Positions 49,941 to 58,730 are shown, counted from the first letter of the stretch. The stretch: 64,000 nucleotides of DNA from Xenorhabdus cabanillasii (GCF_003386665.1 NZ_QTUB01000001.1:1364001-1428000); one strand, 5' to 3'. The notes: generated by a model not told the origin, from the letters alone. Translations and numbers: made by a program.

Positions 49941-50968
49941 GTGCTCAAGAAACAGTTGTTCAACAACAAAACAGACAGGAAAAAGACACGGTTCCTTTGT
50001 TGAAAGCCACTGAACTGAAAAAATATTATCCGGTTAAAACAGGCATATTTTCATCGGAGAGGATAGTGAAGGCACTGGATGGTGTCTCATTTGAACTGGA
50101 GAAAGGTAAGACACTGGCAGTTGTAGGAGAATCAGGTTGTGGGAAATCCACTTTGGGGCGCCTGCTGACCATGATAGAAAAACCGACAGAAGGCGAACTT
50201 TATTATTTGGGGCAAGACTTACTATTGCCTGATAAAGAAGCAGAAAAACTCCGACGCCAGAAAATCCAGATCGTATTTCAGAATCCTTACGCGTCCTTGA
50301 ATCCGCGTAAAAAAGTGGGGCAGATTCTGGAAGAGCCTTTGCTTATCAATACATCACTGGCACCGGATGAACGCAAGGAGAAAGTTCTGGAGATGATGGA
50401 AAAGGTGGGGTTAAAGCCTGAACATTACCAGCGTTACCCACACATGTTTTCTGGCGGCCAGCGTCAGCGCATTGCGATTGCCCGTGGGTTGATGTTAAAT
50501 CCTGACGTGGTGATTGCGGATGAGCCAGTTTCTGCTCTGGACGTTTCCGTGCGGGCGCAGGTTTTGAACCTGATGATGGATTTGCAGCAGGAATTAGGGC
50601 TGTCATATGTGTTTATTTCCCATGACCTCTCAGTGGTTGAACATATTGCCGATGAAGTCATGGTTATGTATTTGGGACGCTGTGTTGAAAAAGGTGCGAA
50701 GGAAACGATTTTCAATAACCCACGTCATCCTTATACGCAGGCATTGTTGTCTGCAACGCCGCGGTTGAATCCGGTACTGCGGCGTGAACGCATCAAACTG
50801 ACAGGGGAATTGCCAAGCCCGATGAATCCACCTTCGGGATGTGCTTTTGCAGCCCGTTGCCGTCATGCATTTGGCCCATGCACCCAATTCCACCCTAAAC
50901 TAAAGCAATATGGCGAGCGACTTGTTGCCTGCTTTGCTGTTGAGCAAAATGCAAATCCACCTGCATAA
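49937..50968 (+). CDS. dppF: Dipeptide ABC transporter ATP-binding protein DppF
   Basis: Second ATPase, 343 residues (E. coli 334; the excess is an N-terminal Gln-rich tail). Walker [10 protein letters not shown] (about 63-71), Q-loop [10 protein letters not shown], signature FSGGQRQRI, Walker [14 protein letters not shown]-loop FISHDLS. The C-terminal extension has [14 protein letters not shown], the usual Cys cluster. Overlaps dppD by 4 bases. Last gene of the operon; a degenerate repeat element lies just downstream. Confidence 0.96.
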   Translation: MSAQETVVQQQNRQEKDTVPLLKATELKKYYPVKTGIFSSERIVKALDGVSFELEKGKTLAVVGESGCGKSTLGRLLTMIEKPTEGELYYLGQDLLLPDKEAEKLRRQKIQIVFQNPYASLNPRKKVGQILEEPLLINTSLAPDERKEKVLEMMEKVGLKPEHYQRYPHMFSGGQRQRIAIARGLMLNPDVVIADEPVSALDVSVRAQVLNLMMDLQQELGLSYVFISHDLSVVEHIADEVMVMYLGRCVEKGAKETIFNNPRHPYTQALLSATPRLNPVLRRERIKLTGELPSPMNPPSGCAFAARCRHAFGPCTQFHPKLKQYGERLVACFAVEQNANPPA

Positions 50969-51002
50969 TTGTGTCAGATCGTAGTATAACGTTATCTGAT
51001 CC

Positions 51003-51150
51003 ATATCGAATGGACTTCAAGTGACTGTACAATGTTAAATGAGTCACTCCCCGGAAGCTGAGGGTTAAAGATAAGGTTGCAGTCATAAAACCTATGTGAC
51101 CGGGGAATGAATACAGTTAATAAAGCAGTAACGTGAAGATGAAAGGGATA
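51003..51150. repeat. Degenerate copy of the dispersed repeat
   Basis: The ends ATATCGAATGGACTTCAAG and its inverted counterpart (TGAAGATGAAAGGGATA) and the interior CTATGTGACCGGGGAATGA resemble, in reverse orientation, the element at 2343-2522. It has diverged and is 148 bp long. It follows dppF by 34 bases. Confidence 0.55.
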
Positions 51151-51298
51151 AACGTCACAAAAAGGCAAATACTATATTGCAGTCATTTATCCCACTTGCA
51201 TTTATCAAAACAAGACGATAGCAAGAAAAATCAAGTATACTCAGTCGCATTATTAAGGTGTGATAGCCAGTCTTTGGTCAAGTATTGGTTTGGATAAA

Positions 51299-52006
51299 AT
51301 GAAATTGCGAGTCAAACGTTCGTTAACCATTAAACAAATGGCGGCAGTGACAGGAGTCACTTTGGTCACCCTTGCTATTTTCATTACTATCCAATTATCG
51401 CATTTGTTGCAGCAACGAAAAGATGATTATATTAACCAGCTCAATAATGCAGCAGCTCAGATCCAGACGCCTTTGACAGATGCTTTGCTGAGATCTGATC
51501 TCAATAAAGCGCAAACTCTACTGATTGGATTAAAAACGTCGGGCATCTTAGGGCGAGCTGAACTGATATCGCAGAATAATTCCCGGATTATGAGTTTGGA
51601 CTTCGCGACTCATCGGCCTGTACCTGAACTGGCAAAGCAGGTTTTTGGTATTCCGGTTGAGTTAAATATTCCTTTACATGTTTATGGTATTTCATCAAAA
51701 GACATAGCATCGCAGGGGCATCTTATCTTGCAGGTTGATTCCAACCGTGTGTACCGATTTGCTTTGAACACACTGGCATTAATGTTGACCACTTATTTGT
51801 TGCTCGCACTTATTCTTACAGTGTCGATAAGTTGGTGTGTAAATCGTATCATCATACATCCGTTGCGTGACATCGCACGAGAACTGAATAAAGAACATCC
51901 TCCTGTCCTTATGCCTTGTCCCAAAAGTCACCAAGATGATGAATTGGGGTTGTTGGTGAAAGGTTATAATCGTCAAGTTAATAAGCAAAAACCTCCATCA
52001 AAATGA
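51299..52006 (+). CDS. HmsP-like membrane sensor lacking GGDEF and EAL domains
   Basis: 235 residues, similar to the N-terminal part of HmsP (YhjK/PdeK), a biofilm regulator with c-di-GMP phosphodiesterase activity. Helix 1 (about 13-36) follows MKLRVKRSLTIKQMAAVTGV; a periplasmic GAPES-like domain (about 37-160) has the stretch GILGRAELI; helix 2 (about 161-185) leads into a HAMP-like segment (SWCVNRIIIHPLRDIARELNKE) and QDDELGLLVKGYN. The protein then stops, where HmsP continues for some 400 residues with GGDEF-EAL. No remnant of those domains is recognisable before yhjJ. An in-frame GTG at 51260 is an alternative start. It is either a clean truncation or a retained sensor stub. Confidence 0.7.
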   Translation: MKLRVKRSLTIKQMAAVTGVTLVTLAIFITIQLSHLLQQRKDDYINQLNNAAAQIQTPLTDALLRSDLNKAQTLLIGLKTSGILGRAELISQNNSRIMSLDFATHRPVPELAKQVFGIPVELNIPLHVYGISSKDIASQGHLILQVDSNRVYRFALNTLALMLTTYLLLALILTVSISWCVNRIIIHPLRDIARELNKEHPPVLMPCPKSHQDDELGLLVKGYNRQVNKQKPPSK

Positions 52007-52108
52007 AACCTTATAAGATGAATAAAGGTCTAATTTTCGGTGATAATATCCAGAAGCCTTTTATTGGTTCAAACAAGGATAAAACTAAATAGGTAGGGGT
52101 AAGTAAGA

Positions 52109-53584
52109 ATGCAAGGCAAGAAAATCGGATATCTTATTGGTGGCACCATTCTGGCTACAACTTACTTTGCTCAGGCGGAAACCTTGCAGCCTGATCCAGC
52201 CTGGCAACAGGGCAAACTGGAAAATGGGTTCAGTTGGCAAATCCTGCAAACTCCGCAACGTCCCAACGACAAAATACAGTTGCGTTTAATGGTAAAAACG
52301 GGCTCTCTGGCAGAGAAAAATCAGCAGCAGGGTTACACCTACCTCATTCCCAAGATCGTCTTATCCTCCAGTAAAGATTTATCTTCGCAAAAATTGGAAA
52401 ATCTGTGGTACAACGCGGTTGATAGCAAAAACCCCCTTCCTCCTGCCATAGTTTCATATGATTTCACCCTCTATAGCCTGAGCTTACCAAATAACCGCCC
52501 TGAATTATTACAGGATGCGCTGATCTGGTTATCCGATATTGCGGGAGGTGCGGTATTTACGCCACAGACTTTGGCTCAGGCTATGAAAACGTCTGAACAT
52601 CTGGTATCGACTCTGCCAACAGATGTTCAGGATCCGGTATGGCGTATGCGCCTGCAAGGTTCGACTCTGCTTGGTCATGATCCCGGAGCGCATGTATCAA
52701 CATCTGTTGATGTGAAAAAAGTCGAAGAATTCTATCGGCAGTGGTATACGCCGGATGCAATGACATTATATGTTGCCGGGAACGTTGATAGTCGGGTATT
52801 GCCAGAACGGCTTAATCAGGTATTTTCATCACTAGAAGGCAAACGTCAGACACCTGTTGTTGTTCCCATATTGTTGCCAGTAAAAGCAGAAACATTGGGA
52901 GTAGAAAGTGATAAAGCTAAACAAGATCGGCTCTCTTTAGTCTGGAACCTAAACTGGCAACCGATTAATAACTCTCAGGCATTACTTCAGCATTGGTCAA
53001 ACGAACTTGCCCGCGAAGCTTTTTATCGTTACTTACAATTGTGGCTGAAAGAAAAGCAAAATAACGCAAAATTAGATCTGGATTGCCGGGTCGTCTACCA
53101 GCGGGCGAATTGCTACCTGAATCTGGACACTTCATCGGACAAATTGACGGAATCCACACTTTACCTGGCCTCTGCGCTGGCGTCATTACGTGAAAACGGA
53201 TTACCACAAGAGCAATTTAATGAATTGTATAATCAGAAACGCCTTCAGCTTCAGCACCTCTTTGCAGTATATGCGCGCACAGACACGGATATATTAATTA
53301 ACCAGCGTCTGCTTTCCCAACAAAATAATGTGATAGATATTGCTCCTGAGCAATATCGCAGACTGCGGCAGATGTTTTTGTCTTCCCTTACGCCACAGGT
53401 TTTGAACAAAGAACTGAAAGAAATGTTATCGCAGGAAACAGCATTTATTCTGGTGCAACCTAAAGGCGAAGCGGTTGTTGATGTGAATCAGCTCAGGAAT
53501 AGTTTTAATCAGATTATGAGGCCGGGACCACTGCCGGAAGAGCCGAAGCCTGAGGTGGTTAAAGGCAAAAAGATTGAAGGTTAG
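52109..53584 (+). CDS. yhjJ: M16 peptidase-like periplasmic protein YhjJ
   Basis: 491 residues, similar to E. coli YhjJ (498). A Sec signal peptide (YLIGGTILATTYFAQA-ETLQ) is followed by LQPDPAWQQGKLENGFSWQI and two M16-type domains. The zinc motif HxxEH of active M16 peptidases should lie just after LMVKTGSLAEKNQQQGY, but the residues there (TYLIPKI) contain no His or Glu, so it is probably a non-catalytic paralogue. STLLGHDPG and WYTPDAMTLYVAGNVD are conserved family stretches. Function unknown. A hairpin follows the stop. Confidence 0.88.
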   Translation: MQGKKIGYLIGGTILATTYFAQAETLQPDPAWQQGKLENGFSWQILQTPQRPNDKIQLRLMVKTGSLAEKNQQQGYTYLIPKIVLSSSKDLSSQKLENLWYNAVDSKNPLPPAIVSYDFTLYSLSLPNNRPELLQDALIWLSDIAGGAVFTPQTLAQAMKTSEHLVSTLPTDVQDPVWRMRLQGSTLLGHDPGAHVSTSVDVKKVEEFYRQWYTPDAMTLYVAGNVDSRVLPERLNQVFSSLEGKRQTPVVVPILLPVKAETLGVESDKAKQDRLSLVWNLNWQPINNSQALLQHWSNELAREAFYRYLQLWLKEKQNNAKLDLDCRVVYQRANCYLNLDTSSDKLTESTLYLASALASLRENGLPQEQFNELYNQKRLQLQHLFAVYARTDTDILINQRLLSQQNNVIDIAPEQYRRLRQMFLSSLTPQVLNKELKEMLSQETAFILVQPKGEAVVDVNQLRNSFNQIMRPGPLPEEPKPEVVKGKKIEG

Positions 53585-53633
53585 TAATTTCAACTAACCG
53601 TATAACCCTAATATATAGGTGAATATTAACTAA

Positions 53634-53661
53634 AAGGGCGGTTAAATTTAAAACTGCCCTT
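53634..53661 (+). terminator. Weak terminator-like hairpin after yhjJ
   Basis: AAGGGC pairs with GCCCTT, and the enclosed GTTAAATTTAAAAC is itself nearly palindromic, which extends the stem. Only TGTCAAT follows, so termination may be incomplete. Confidence 0.5.
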
Positions 53662-53714
53662 GTCAATATGAATACTTGTCCGTTTTTGACAGAACCGGGG
53701 ATTCAACCATCTGG

Positions 53715-53972
53715 TCATGACTCCAATGCGTTGTAATGGTGTTTTTCAATATAGGTGTCAATAATTTTTTCGTGGATTTCTATCAAGCGTGAATAACAAA
53801 GGGTTCTTCTTGCTAATCGTTTAATATGCCCCAGTTATCGATTGTCATGAAACGAATGTTAAAAGGTGCCAATAGCTTAAGCAGTTTTCGGCAGCCAAAT
53901 TCAAAAGCATACCAAAGCCAATGTCGTTGTTTTTCGTTGCCTGCAAAGAATCCTTGTTCATCCGACTGACAT
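53715..53972 (-). mobile_element. IS1-family transposase remnant
   Basis: On the minus strand, in broken frames, are two pieces of an InsB-type transposase. The first is DEQGFFAGNEKQRHWLWYAFE, then LLKLLAPFNIRFMT and DNW, with the DDE-family Asp. The second is the C-terminus RLARRTLCYSRLIEIHEKI, then DTYIEKHHY and stop at 53715. The middle is deleted and the frames do not join, so it is inactive. No intact terminal inverted repeats are seen. It lies at the junction between the yhjJ region and the toxin-module debris. Confidence 0.7.
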
Positions 53973-53998
53973 CATCATAAACCTCCTGGCTTGTGTAG

Positions 53999-54187
53999 TG
54001 GCTTAAGGCCGCCGGCTTTGACATTGTTGGCTCGGTCACGGTTAAGATCATGGAGGGCTGTCTGGTGCTGATCCCTGACAGCGACGAGACGAACAGCTTT
54101 AAACAGCAATACCAGCAACAGCGGGCGCAAATCAGTGAAATTAAGCTGAGAATGCGGGAGTTGATTGGCGACGATAAAAGCCGCTAA
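53999..54187 (+). pseudogene. SymE-like toxin fragment, copy 1 (5' truncated)
   Basis: A frame of 62 codons without its start reads WLKAAGFDIVGSVTVKIMEG, CLVLIPDSDE and ends ELIGDDKSR. This is the C-terminal part of a SymE-like protein (a toxin or DNA-binding fold of the AbrB type, named after the SOS-induced SymE of E. coli). The N-terminal half is missing; the IS1 scar abuts the break at about 53997. It is about 80% identical at DNA level, by eye, to copy 2 at 54766-54961, including the terminator that follows. Confidence 0.65.
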
Positions 54188-54221
54188 GGGCAGGGATTGA
54201 GCTGCTCTTAAAAAAGAATAA

Positions 54222-54251
54222 AGCCGGAAGATCACAGGGATCTTTCTGGCT
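54222..54251 (+). terminator. Terminator-like hairpin after SymE copy 1
   Basis: AGCCGGAAGATC and GATCTTTCTGGCT form an imperfect stem. It is the counterpart of the better hairpin at 54994-55028 after copy 2. Confidence 0.5.
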
Positions 54252-54262
54252 ATGTTTATTCA

Positions 54263-54503
54263 TTAACTTTCTTTAATTGAAAAAGATAGGCTAATTTCGT
54301 TCCAAAAATAATCACACGCATCTTCTTCTGTTTGAAATTCAACTAACCCTGAACGCATCCCTCTTTGTGAGTAAAAAAACATACCATTCACCATCGGAGT
54401 AATCAAGACAAAGCCTTTCATCTGGCATTCCTCCATCTAACCAATATGCTAATTTTGGAACATTATGTTTTTTTAAAAGATTTTTTAGTTCTTCTTTATT
54501 CAT
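54263..54503 (-). pseudogene. Imm59-like immunity gene with frameshift
   Basis: Starts ATG at 54503 (MNKEELKNLLKKHNVPKLAY) and shifts frame at a run of seven A/T (54373-54379). With one T removed it encodes 79 residues: ...SDGEWYVFYSQRGMRSG, then LVEFQTEEDACDYFWNEI. The WYVFYSQRG and TEEDACDY pattern resembles the Imm59 immunity family as I recall it. It follows the TNT-like toxin tail by 12 bases on the same strand, the usual toxin/immunity order. As it stands the gene yields a truncated product. Confidence 0.55.
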
Positions 54504-54515
54504 TTGATGTACCTA

Positions 54516-54686
54516 TTAATCTAAAGGTATGGAGTTGCCTTTTAATGTTCGCGATATCATTTCTAATGAGCCATCTGCTCTTAGTTCATGAACTTTTTTA
54601 GGTAAATCATATTGAATTCCTCGCCCTAGATAACCAAACCAAGGGGCTATTTCACCGGCATCAACTGTTATCGGCTTTTTAACTAC
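54516..54686 (-). pseudogene. Detached C-terminal tail of a TNT-type (NAD+ glycohydrolase) toxin
   Basis: 56 codons without a start, ending at 54516. The stretches ITVDAGEIAPWFGYLGRGIQ and YDLPKKVHELRADGSLE match the C-terminal half of the TNT domain (DUF4237), whose active members degrade NAD+. The GxGIQY motif with its catalytic Gln is present; the N-terminal half of the domain is not. The break at about 54687 joins it directly to SymE copy 2 in the opposite orientation. It looks like an old Rhs or other polymorphic toxin tip that was displaced. Confidence 0.6.
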
Positions 54687-54687
54687 A

Positions 54688-54961
54688 AAAACAGAACGTT
54701 ATTACACCGTGGGATACGTCCCGCAAAACGGCAACGCGACCCCGCCCCCGATGATCCGCCTGAAAGGGCAGTGGCTTAAGGCCGCGAGCTTTGAGACCGG
54801 CGGCTCGGTTACAGTCAAAATCATGGACGGCTGTTTAGTATTAATCCCCCGACAGCGATGAGACCCACAGCCTCCGGCAGCAATACCAGCGCCAGCGGGC
54901 GCAACTCAGTGAGATTAAGCTGCGGATGCGGGAGTTAATTGGGGACGACAAAAGCCGCTAA
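54688..54961 (+). pseudogene. SymE-like toxin, copy 2 (no start, frameshift)
   Basis: The frame begins without a start codon at KTERYYTVGYVPQNG and continues PPPMIRLKGQWLKAASFE, SVTVKIMDGCLVLIP. At a run of five C (54846-54850) it shifts; one C fewer would continue DSDETHSLRQQYQRQRAQ and end ELIGDDKSR at 54961. ERYYTVGYxPQNG is the hallmark of the SymE family. It is the longer of the two copies in this region. The antitoxin RNA (SymR) would be antisense to the missing 5' part. Confidence 0.7.
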
Positions 54962-54993
54962 GAGCCGGAAGTGAGCCGCTCTTAAAAAAGAAT

Positions 54994-55028
54994 AAAGCCG
55001 GAAGATCACGGGGATCTTTCCGGCTTTT
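54994..55028 (+). terminator. Terminator after SymE copy 2
   Basis: AAGCCGGAAGATC and GATCTTTCCGGCTT pair with one bulge, and TTTT follows. The A-rich left flank also gives a T-run for the converging immunity gene. Confidence 0.7.
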
Positions 55029-55065
55029 CTGATTAAACATCAAATAATATCATTTAATTATCAAA

Positions 55066-55446
55066 TCAATTTTTATGATAAAAATGACAGCTATCTTCTG
55101 TTAAGTAGATTACATACTTAGGTTTTTCATTGAAGATAGGTGCTATCAATAAAGCCCTTAGATCATCCAATTCAGCAGATTTATACAAAAAAGAAACTAG
55201 ATTCTCTTTTTCACTAGCTACGACTTTCCCTTTAAAAATAGCCTTATTACCTTTGTATGTAACTAAATTATGTGCAATATAATACGATTCTTCACATAAG
55301 ATATCCTTCAAACTATCAAGAGATGATGATTCGTACAATGTTCCGCCCATGACAAATTCAAACATTTTAAAGAATATATCTTCATGATCTTTATTTGGCG
55401 GTATTTCTTTTTTTACCAATAAGTTGAAATAATATTCATTTTTCAT
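55066..55446 (-). CDS. Putative immunity protein for the Rhs toxin tip
   Basis: A 126-residue soluble protein beginning MKNEYYFNLLVKKEIPPNKD. It starts 2 bases after the rhs stop on the same strand, the standard position of the cognate immunity gene in Rhs loci. It has no signal peptide, so the toxin should act in the cytoplasm. Composition is AT-rich and acidic-to-neutral; I recognise no Imm family by eye. The C-terminal half (AELDDLRALLIAPIFNEKPK) looks alpha/beta. Role is inferred from position only. Confidence 0.65.
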   Translation of the reverse strand: MKNEYYFNLLVKKEIPPNKDHEDIFFKMFEFVMGGTLYESSSLDSLKDILCEESYYIAHNLVTYKGNKAIFKGKVVASEKENLVSFLYKSAELDDLRALLIAPIFNEKPKYVIYLTEDSCHFYHKN

Positions 55447-55448
55447 TA

Positions 55449-58400
55449 TTAATTCGGTATGTCATAGAAAATATGACCATCCGTTCCATTGTTATACCAT
55501 TTGATATGTGGTGTATCACCAAATCCACCTTCTGGCCTCTGATGCTGCTCGTACCCTTTAGGATATTTTTCAACCCCATCTGCACGAGCACTTTGAGTAT
55601 GGGCTTTACGGCGATTCATGTTACCTATCGATTCTTTTAAAAATGCTTTTGCATCAGAGCTAGTTTTCACTTTTACTTGGAATTTTTCACCATTAGCCAT
55701 GGCTTGCTGTAAATCTTTAACTGCTTGTTTCCATTCCCTAGAATCCCTCACTAATGGCTTCATTTCTGAAGACTTCATCGTAAGTTTTCCTTTATACGCA
55801 CCACAATTTTCCCCCGCCAACCCGAACGGGTCGATCCAGTTAGTTGGATTATGCACATACCCATACGGATTAAAACCCCCCATCAAGCCAATGGGGTCTG
55901 CCGAGATGTACTGCGCTGTGTCAGGCGAGTAATAGCGGTGAAAATTATAGTATAATCCGCTCTCTTCGTCCTCAAATTGCCCCATGAACCTGAAATTGCA
56001 CCTAACGTGGTAATCCGGGTCATTCGAGGCAATTACTTGCGATTTCTCGGCTTTTCCCCATGTCCTCAGCCGCTGCGCCCAGACCAGTACCCCTTGCTCA
56101 TTCAACATCTCGCGCACGGTGCCCTGATGGTCACTGACAATATAGTGCAGCTTGCCTTTTTCATAGCGGGCTGACGGCGTTAATGAGCCGGGTTCGTACA
56201 GCCAGCGCACGCGGCTGTCCAGCGCCAGCGAGCCATCGGCATACACCGGCGTCTCCTCAACCAGCTGGTCACCGCTCCACAGGTAGTCCTGCCCGTAAAT
56301 TTCGGTGGCGCGGGGCGTCAGGTCGGGCTTGCCGTCCAGCCAGCGTTGCAGGTTAGCGGCCACCAGTTTGCCATCGTGAACCTTGAGTTTGCGGATACGC
56401 CGCCCGAACGCATCGTAACGATAGTGCCAGCGCGAGCCGTCCGGGGTTTCACAGTGGGTAAGCTGGTTTTGGGTGTCCCAGCGGTAGCGCCAGATTTGAG
56501 GACGGAAGCCGTCACGTTGCTCTGTTTTTTCTACCAGACGCCCATTGTCATCATAGCGATAACGGATATCCCCTTGCTGTACTACCCGTCCGGCTTTCTG
56601 GCGCTGGTTGATTTGTGTCATTGCGCCGTAGGCATCCACAGGCAAATGCTGGCTCAGGTTACCGTTGGCATCATAACGGAATTGTTCTTCATAGGGTAGG
56701 GCACCGTCGAACAGGGTATGCAGGATCTGGTCGTTGGCGTTGTAACGATAGCGTGTTTGGCCCCAACGGCTGTCATCAATGACTCGGACGTTATGGGCTC
56801 GGTCGTACTGCCAGTTACGATTAACGGCAGTCGCTTGTGGCGGGAAGTGCGGGTCATTTTGTGCCAGAGTTTCCCGAAACAATTTAGTTGCCTGTCCCGC
56901 AGACTGATGTGCCAGCAGGCCAGTTGCGGTGTAGCGACTGGCAAGGATAAAGCCGTTAGCACTTTCGCGTACTGTTTCCCGTCCCAATGCATCATGCTGG
57001 AAGACCAGCGGTGTATGCTGGTTGAACTGAAAGTGATTCAGAGCACCTGGCAGGTTATAGCCAAAGTGAAGGGTATTGCCATCGACATTTTCGCTGAGCG
57101 GGCGTCCCGTCAGGCTATCCCATTCACGGGTAATTTCTCGTCCGTTGATGCGTTCACAGGTGGGCAGGCCAGTGGCTTTGTCGTACTCATATTCTACTAC
57201 CGCATCGTCATTGACAGCCTTAATTAACTGGTGACGGGCGTTGTATTCGTAAGTTGTGGTTGCATTAAGTACCAACTGATTCTCTTCCGGTTGCCAGCTT
57301 TCCTGTTTGATTAGTAAGCCAGTGGCGGAGTAATGCCAGCGTAACTGCTGACCATCCGGATATTGTGCCTGAATACGGCGTCCCAGCTTATCGTACTGAT
57401 AATCAATGGTACGGCCGGTAAAATCAGTTTCCCGGATAATCTGACCGGCCGCATCCCGCTCATAACGGTAAGTTTCGCCGGTGGAGGCAGTGACTGAATT
57501 CAGGCGGGTCAGACGATCATAGCCAAAGTGCAGTATGGTGCCGTCGGGGCGGATAACCTGATTTAGCAGGTCAAAAGCTCCGTACTGATAACGAGTGGTA
57601 CGGCCTTCGCCATCGGTGACCGCTACCACACGCCGCTCGCTGTCATATGTTAACTGTTGGGTGGCGCCATCCGGCAGTTCGACTTCGGTCAGGCAGCCAT
57701 TGAGGCTGGCATGGTCGTCGCTATAGCGGTAGTGAGTCTGCTGTTTGAGGGCATCGGTGAGTTGGCACAGGCGGCCCAGTTCATCCAGTTGCAGGCTGGT
57801 GGTTTGTCCATCCGGCGTCATCACGGCGGCCAGCCGCTGTTGCTCATCATAGGCGTAGTGCCACTGGCGTCCATCCGGCAGTAAGCGCTGACGTAATTCA
57901 CCGTGGAGACCATATTGGTATCCTTCTTTGTGCCCCAACGGATTAGTCAGTGTCGTCAGGTTGCCCTGCTCATCATAGTGAAATTGCCAACGCTCGCCGG
58001 TCGGCAGGACACTTTCGATGAGCTGCCCGTGTTCGTCATAACCGTAAGCAAAGGTGTCGCCCGTCGGCAGTTTTACTTCGGTCAGCGCCCCGTCAGGGTT
58101 GTAATCGAAGGTGGTTATCCCGCCTGTCGGATCGGCTTCCCAGATGATTTGGCTATGGCGCCACTGGCGGCGGGTGATCCGTCCTAATGGATCGACTTCA
58201 CGGACAACCAACCCATTGTGATCGTAGTGGTGTTGGGTTTCACCGCCTTCAGCGTCCCGATAGGTGGTGATGCGTGCCTGATCATCATAGTGGAAATGAT
58301 CACACCAATAGCCGCTGGTGGTGGCAGTTGTGAGTACCCGTCCACGATCATCGTAGGTGAGATAGACATCTGTCTGATCAGTATCGTGCCAGCGGGTCAT

Positions 58401-58730
58401 CCGCCCCTGTGTGTCATATTCATGCCACAGGTGGTTATGCTGGAACGCTTCACATTCATGCAGGTAGCCTTGCGGATCATAGTGACAGGTCACCAACCGC
58501 TGCTGTTTCTGCGGTTCAAGATAATCCACGGTCTGGAGTTGCTGGCCCTGATAGCCCAACACCAACCGGAAACCATCGGTGCGCGTAACTTCAATCAGTT
58601 GCGACTGTTTATCGTAAATAAACTGAATTGTGTTCTGACGGCGGTCGGTGATCGCGGACAGTTTGCGGATATTTCCGACAGTATGATTGAAATGGTAGCT
58701 AAGCTGGGACTGGCGATCGGTCAGTTGCAA
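55449..58730 (-). CDS. Rhs-family polymorphic toxin, N-terminally truncated, with variable C-terminal tip
   Basis: 1093 residues from a TTG at 58730. The frame stays open to a stop at 58812-58814, but no ATG lies in it, and the similarity already starts within the Rhs shell, so the usual N-terminal 300-400 residues (PAAR and entry domain) are missing. More than 20 YD repeats (GxxxRY.YD..G.L pattern) form the core, which ends in the canonical ADPIGLMGGFNPYGYVHNP, then DPFGLA, the site where Rhs proteins cleave off the toxin. The last 121 residues (55452-55814) are an AT-rich, unrelated tip rich in Lys and His, ending HIKWYNNGTDGHIFYDIPN. I do not recognise its fold; a small nuclease is a guess. 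The immunity gene follows. Between this gene and vgrG (58731-59030) the DNA is AT-rich, with nothing recognisable. Confidence 0.8.
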   Translation of the reverse strand: MQLTDRQSQLSYHFNHTVGNIRKLSAITDRRQNTIQFIYDKQSQLIEVTRTDGFRLVLGYQGQQLQTVDYLEPQKQQRLVTCHYDPQGYLHECEAFQHNHLWHEYDTQGRMTRWHDTDQTDVYLTYDDRGRVLTTATTSGYWCDHFHYDDQARITTYRDAEGGETQHHYDHNGLVVREVDPLGRITRRQWRHSQIIWEADPTGGITTFDYNPDGALTEVKLPTGDTFAYGYDEHGQLIESVLPTGERWQFHYDEQGNLTTLTNPLGHKEGYQYGLHGELRQRLLPDGRQWHYAYDEQQRLAAVMTPDGQTTSLQLDELGRLCQLTDALKQQTHYRYSDDHASLNGCLTEVELPDGATQQLTYDSERRVVAVTDGEGRTTRYQYGAFDLLNQVIRPDGTILHFGYDRLTRLNSVTASTGETYRYERDAAGQIIRETDFTGRTIDYQYDKLGRRIQAQYPDGQQLRWHYSATGLLIKQESWQPEENQLVLNATTTYEYNARHQLIKAVNDDAVVEYEYDKATGLPTCERINGREITREWDSLTGRPLSENVDGNTLHFGYNLPGALNHFQFNQHTPLVFQHDALGRETVRESANGFILASRYTATGLLAHQSAGQATKLFRETLAQNDPHFPPQATAVNRNWQYDRAHNVRVIDDSRWGQTRYRYNANDQILHTLFDGALPYEEQFRYDANGNLSQHLPVDAYGAMTQINQRQKAGRVVQQGDIRYRYDDNGRLVEKTEQRDGFRPQIWRYRWDTQNQLTHCETPDGSRWHYRYDAFGRRIRKLKVHDGKLVAANLQRWLDGKPDLTPRATEIYGQDYLWSGDQLVEETPVYADGSLALDSRVRWLYEPGSLTPSARYEKGKLHYIVSDHQGTVREMLNEQGVLVWAQRLRTWGKAEKSQVIASNDPDYHVRCNFRFMGQFEDEESGLYYNFHRYYSPDTAQYISADPIGLMGGFNPYGYVHNPTNWIDPFGLAGENCGAYKGKLTMKSSEMKPLVRDSREWKQAVKDLQQAMANGEKFQVKVKTSSDAKAFLKESIGNMNRRKAHTQSARADGVEKYPKGYEQHQRPEGGFGDTPHIKWYNNGTDGHIFYDIPN

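Noticed and set aside
53845..54051. A 68-codon minus-strand ORF
   Set aside because: The frame mixes IS1-derived and SymE-antisense sequence; the real transposase pieces are in another frame.
53975..54235. An 86-codon minus-strand ORF
   Set aside because: Antisense of SymE-like copy 1; the + strand frame has the family motifs.
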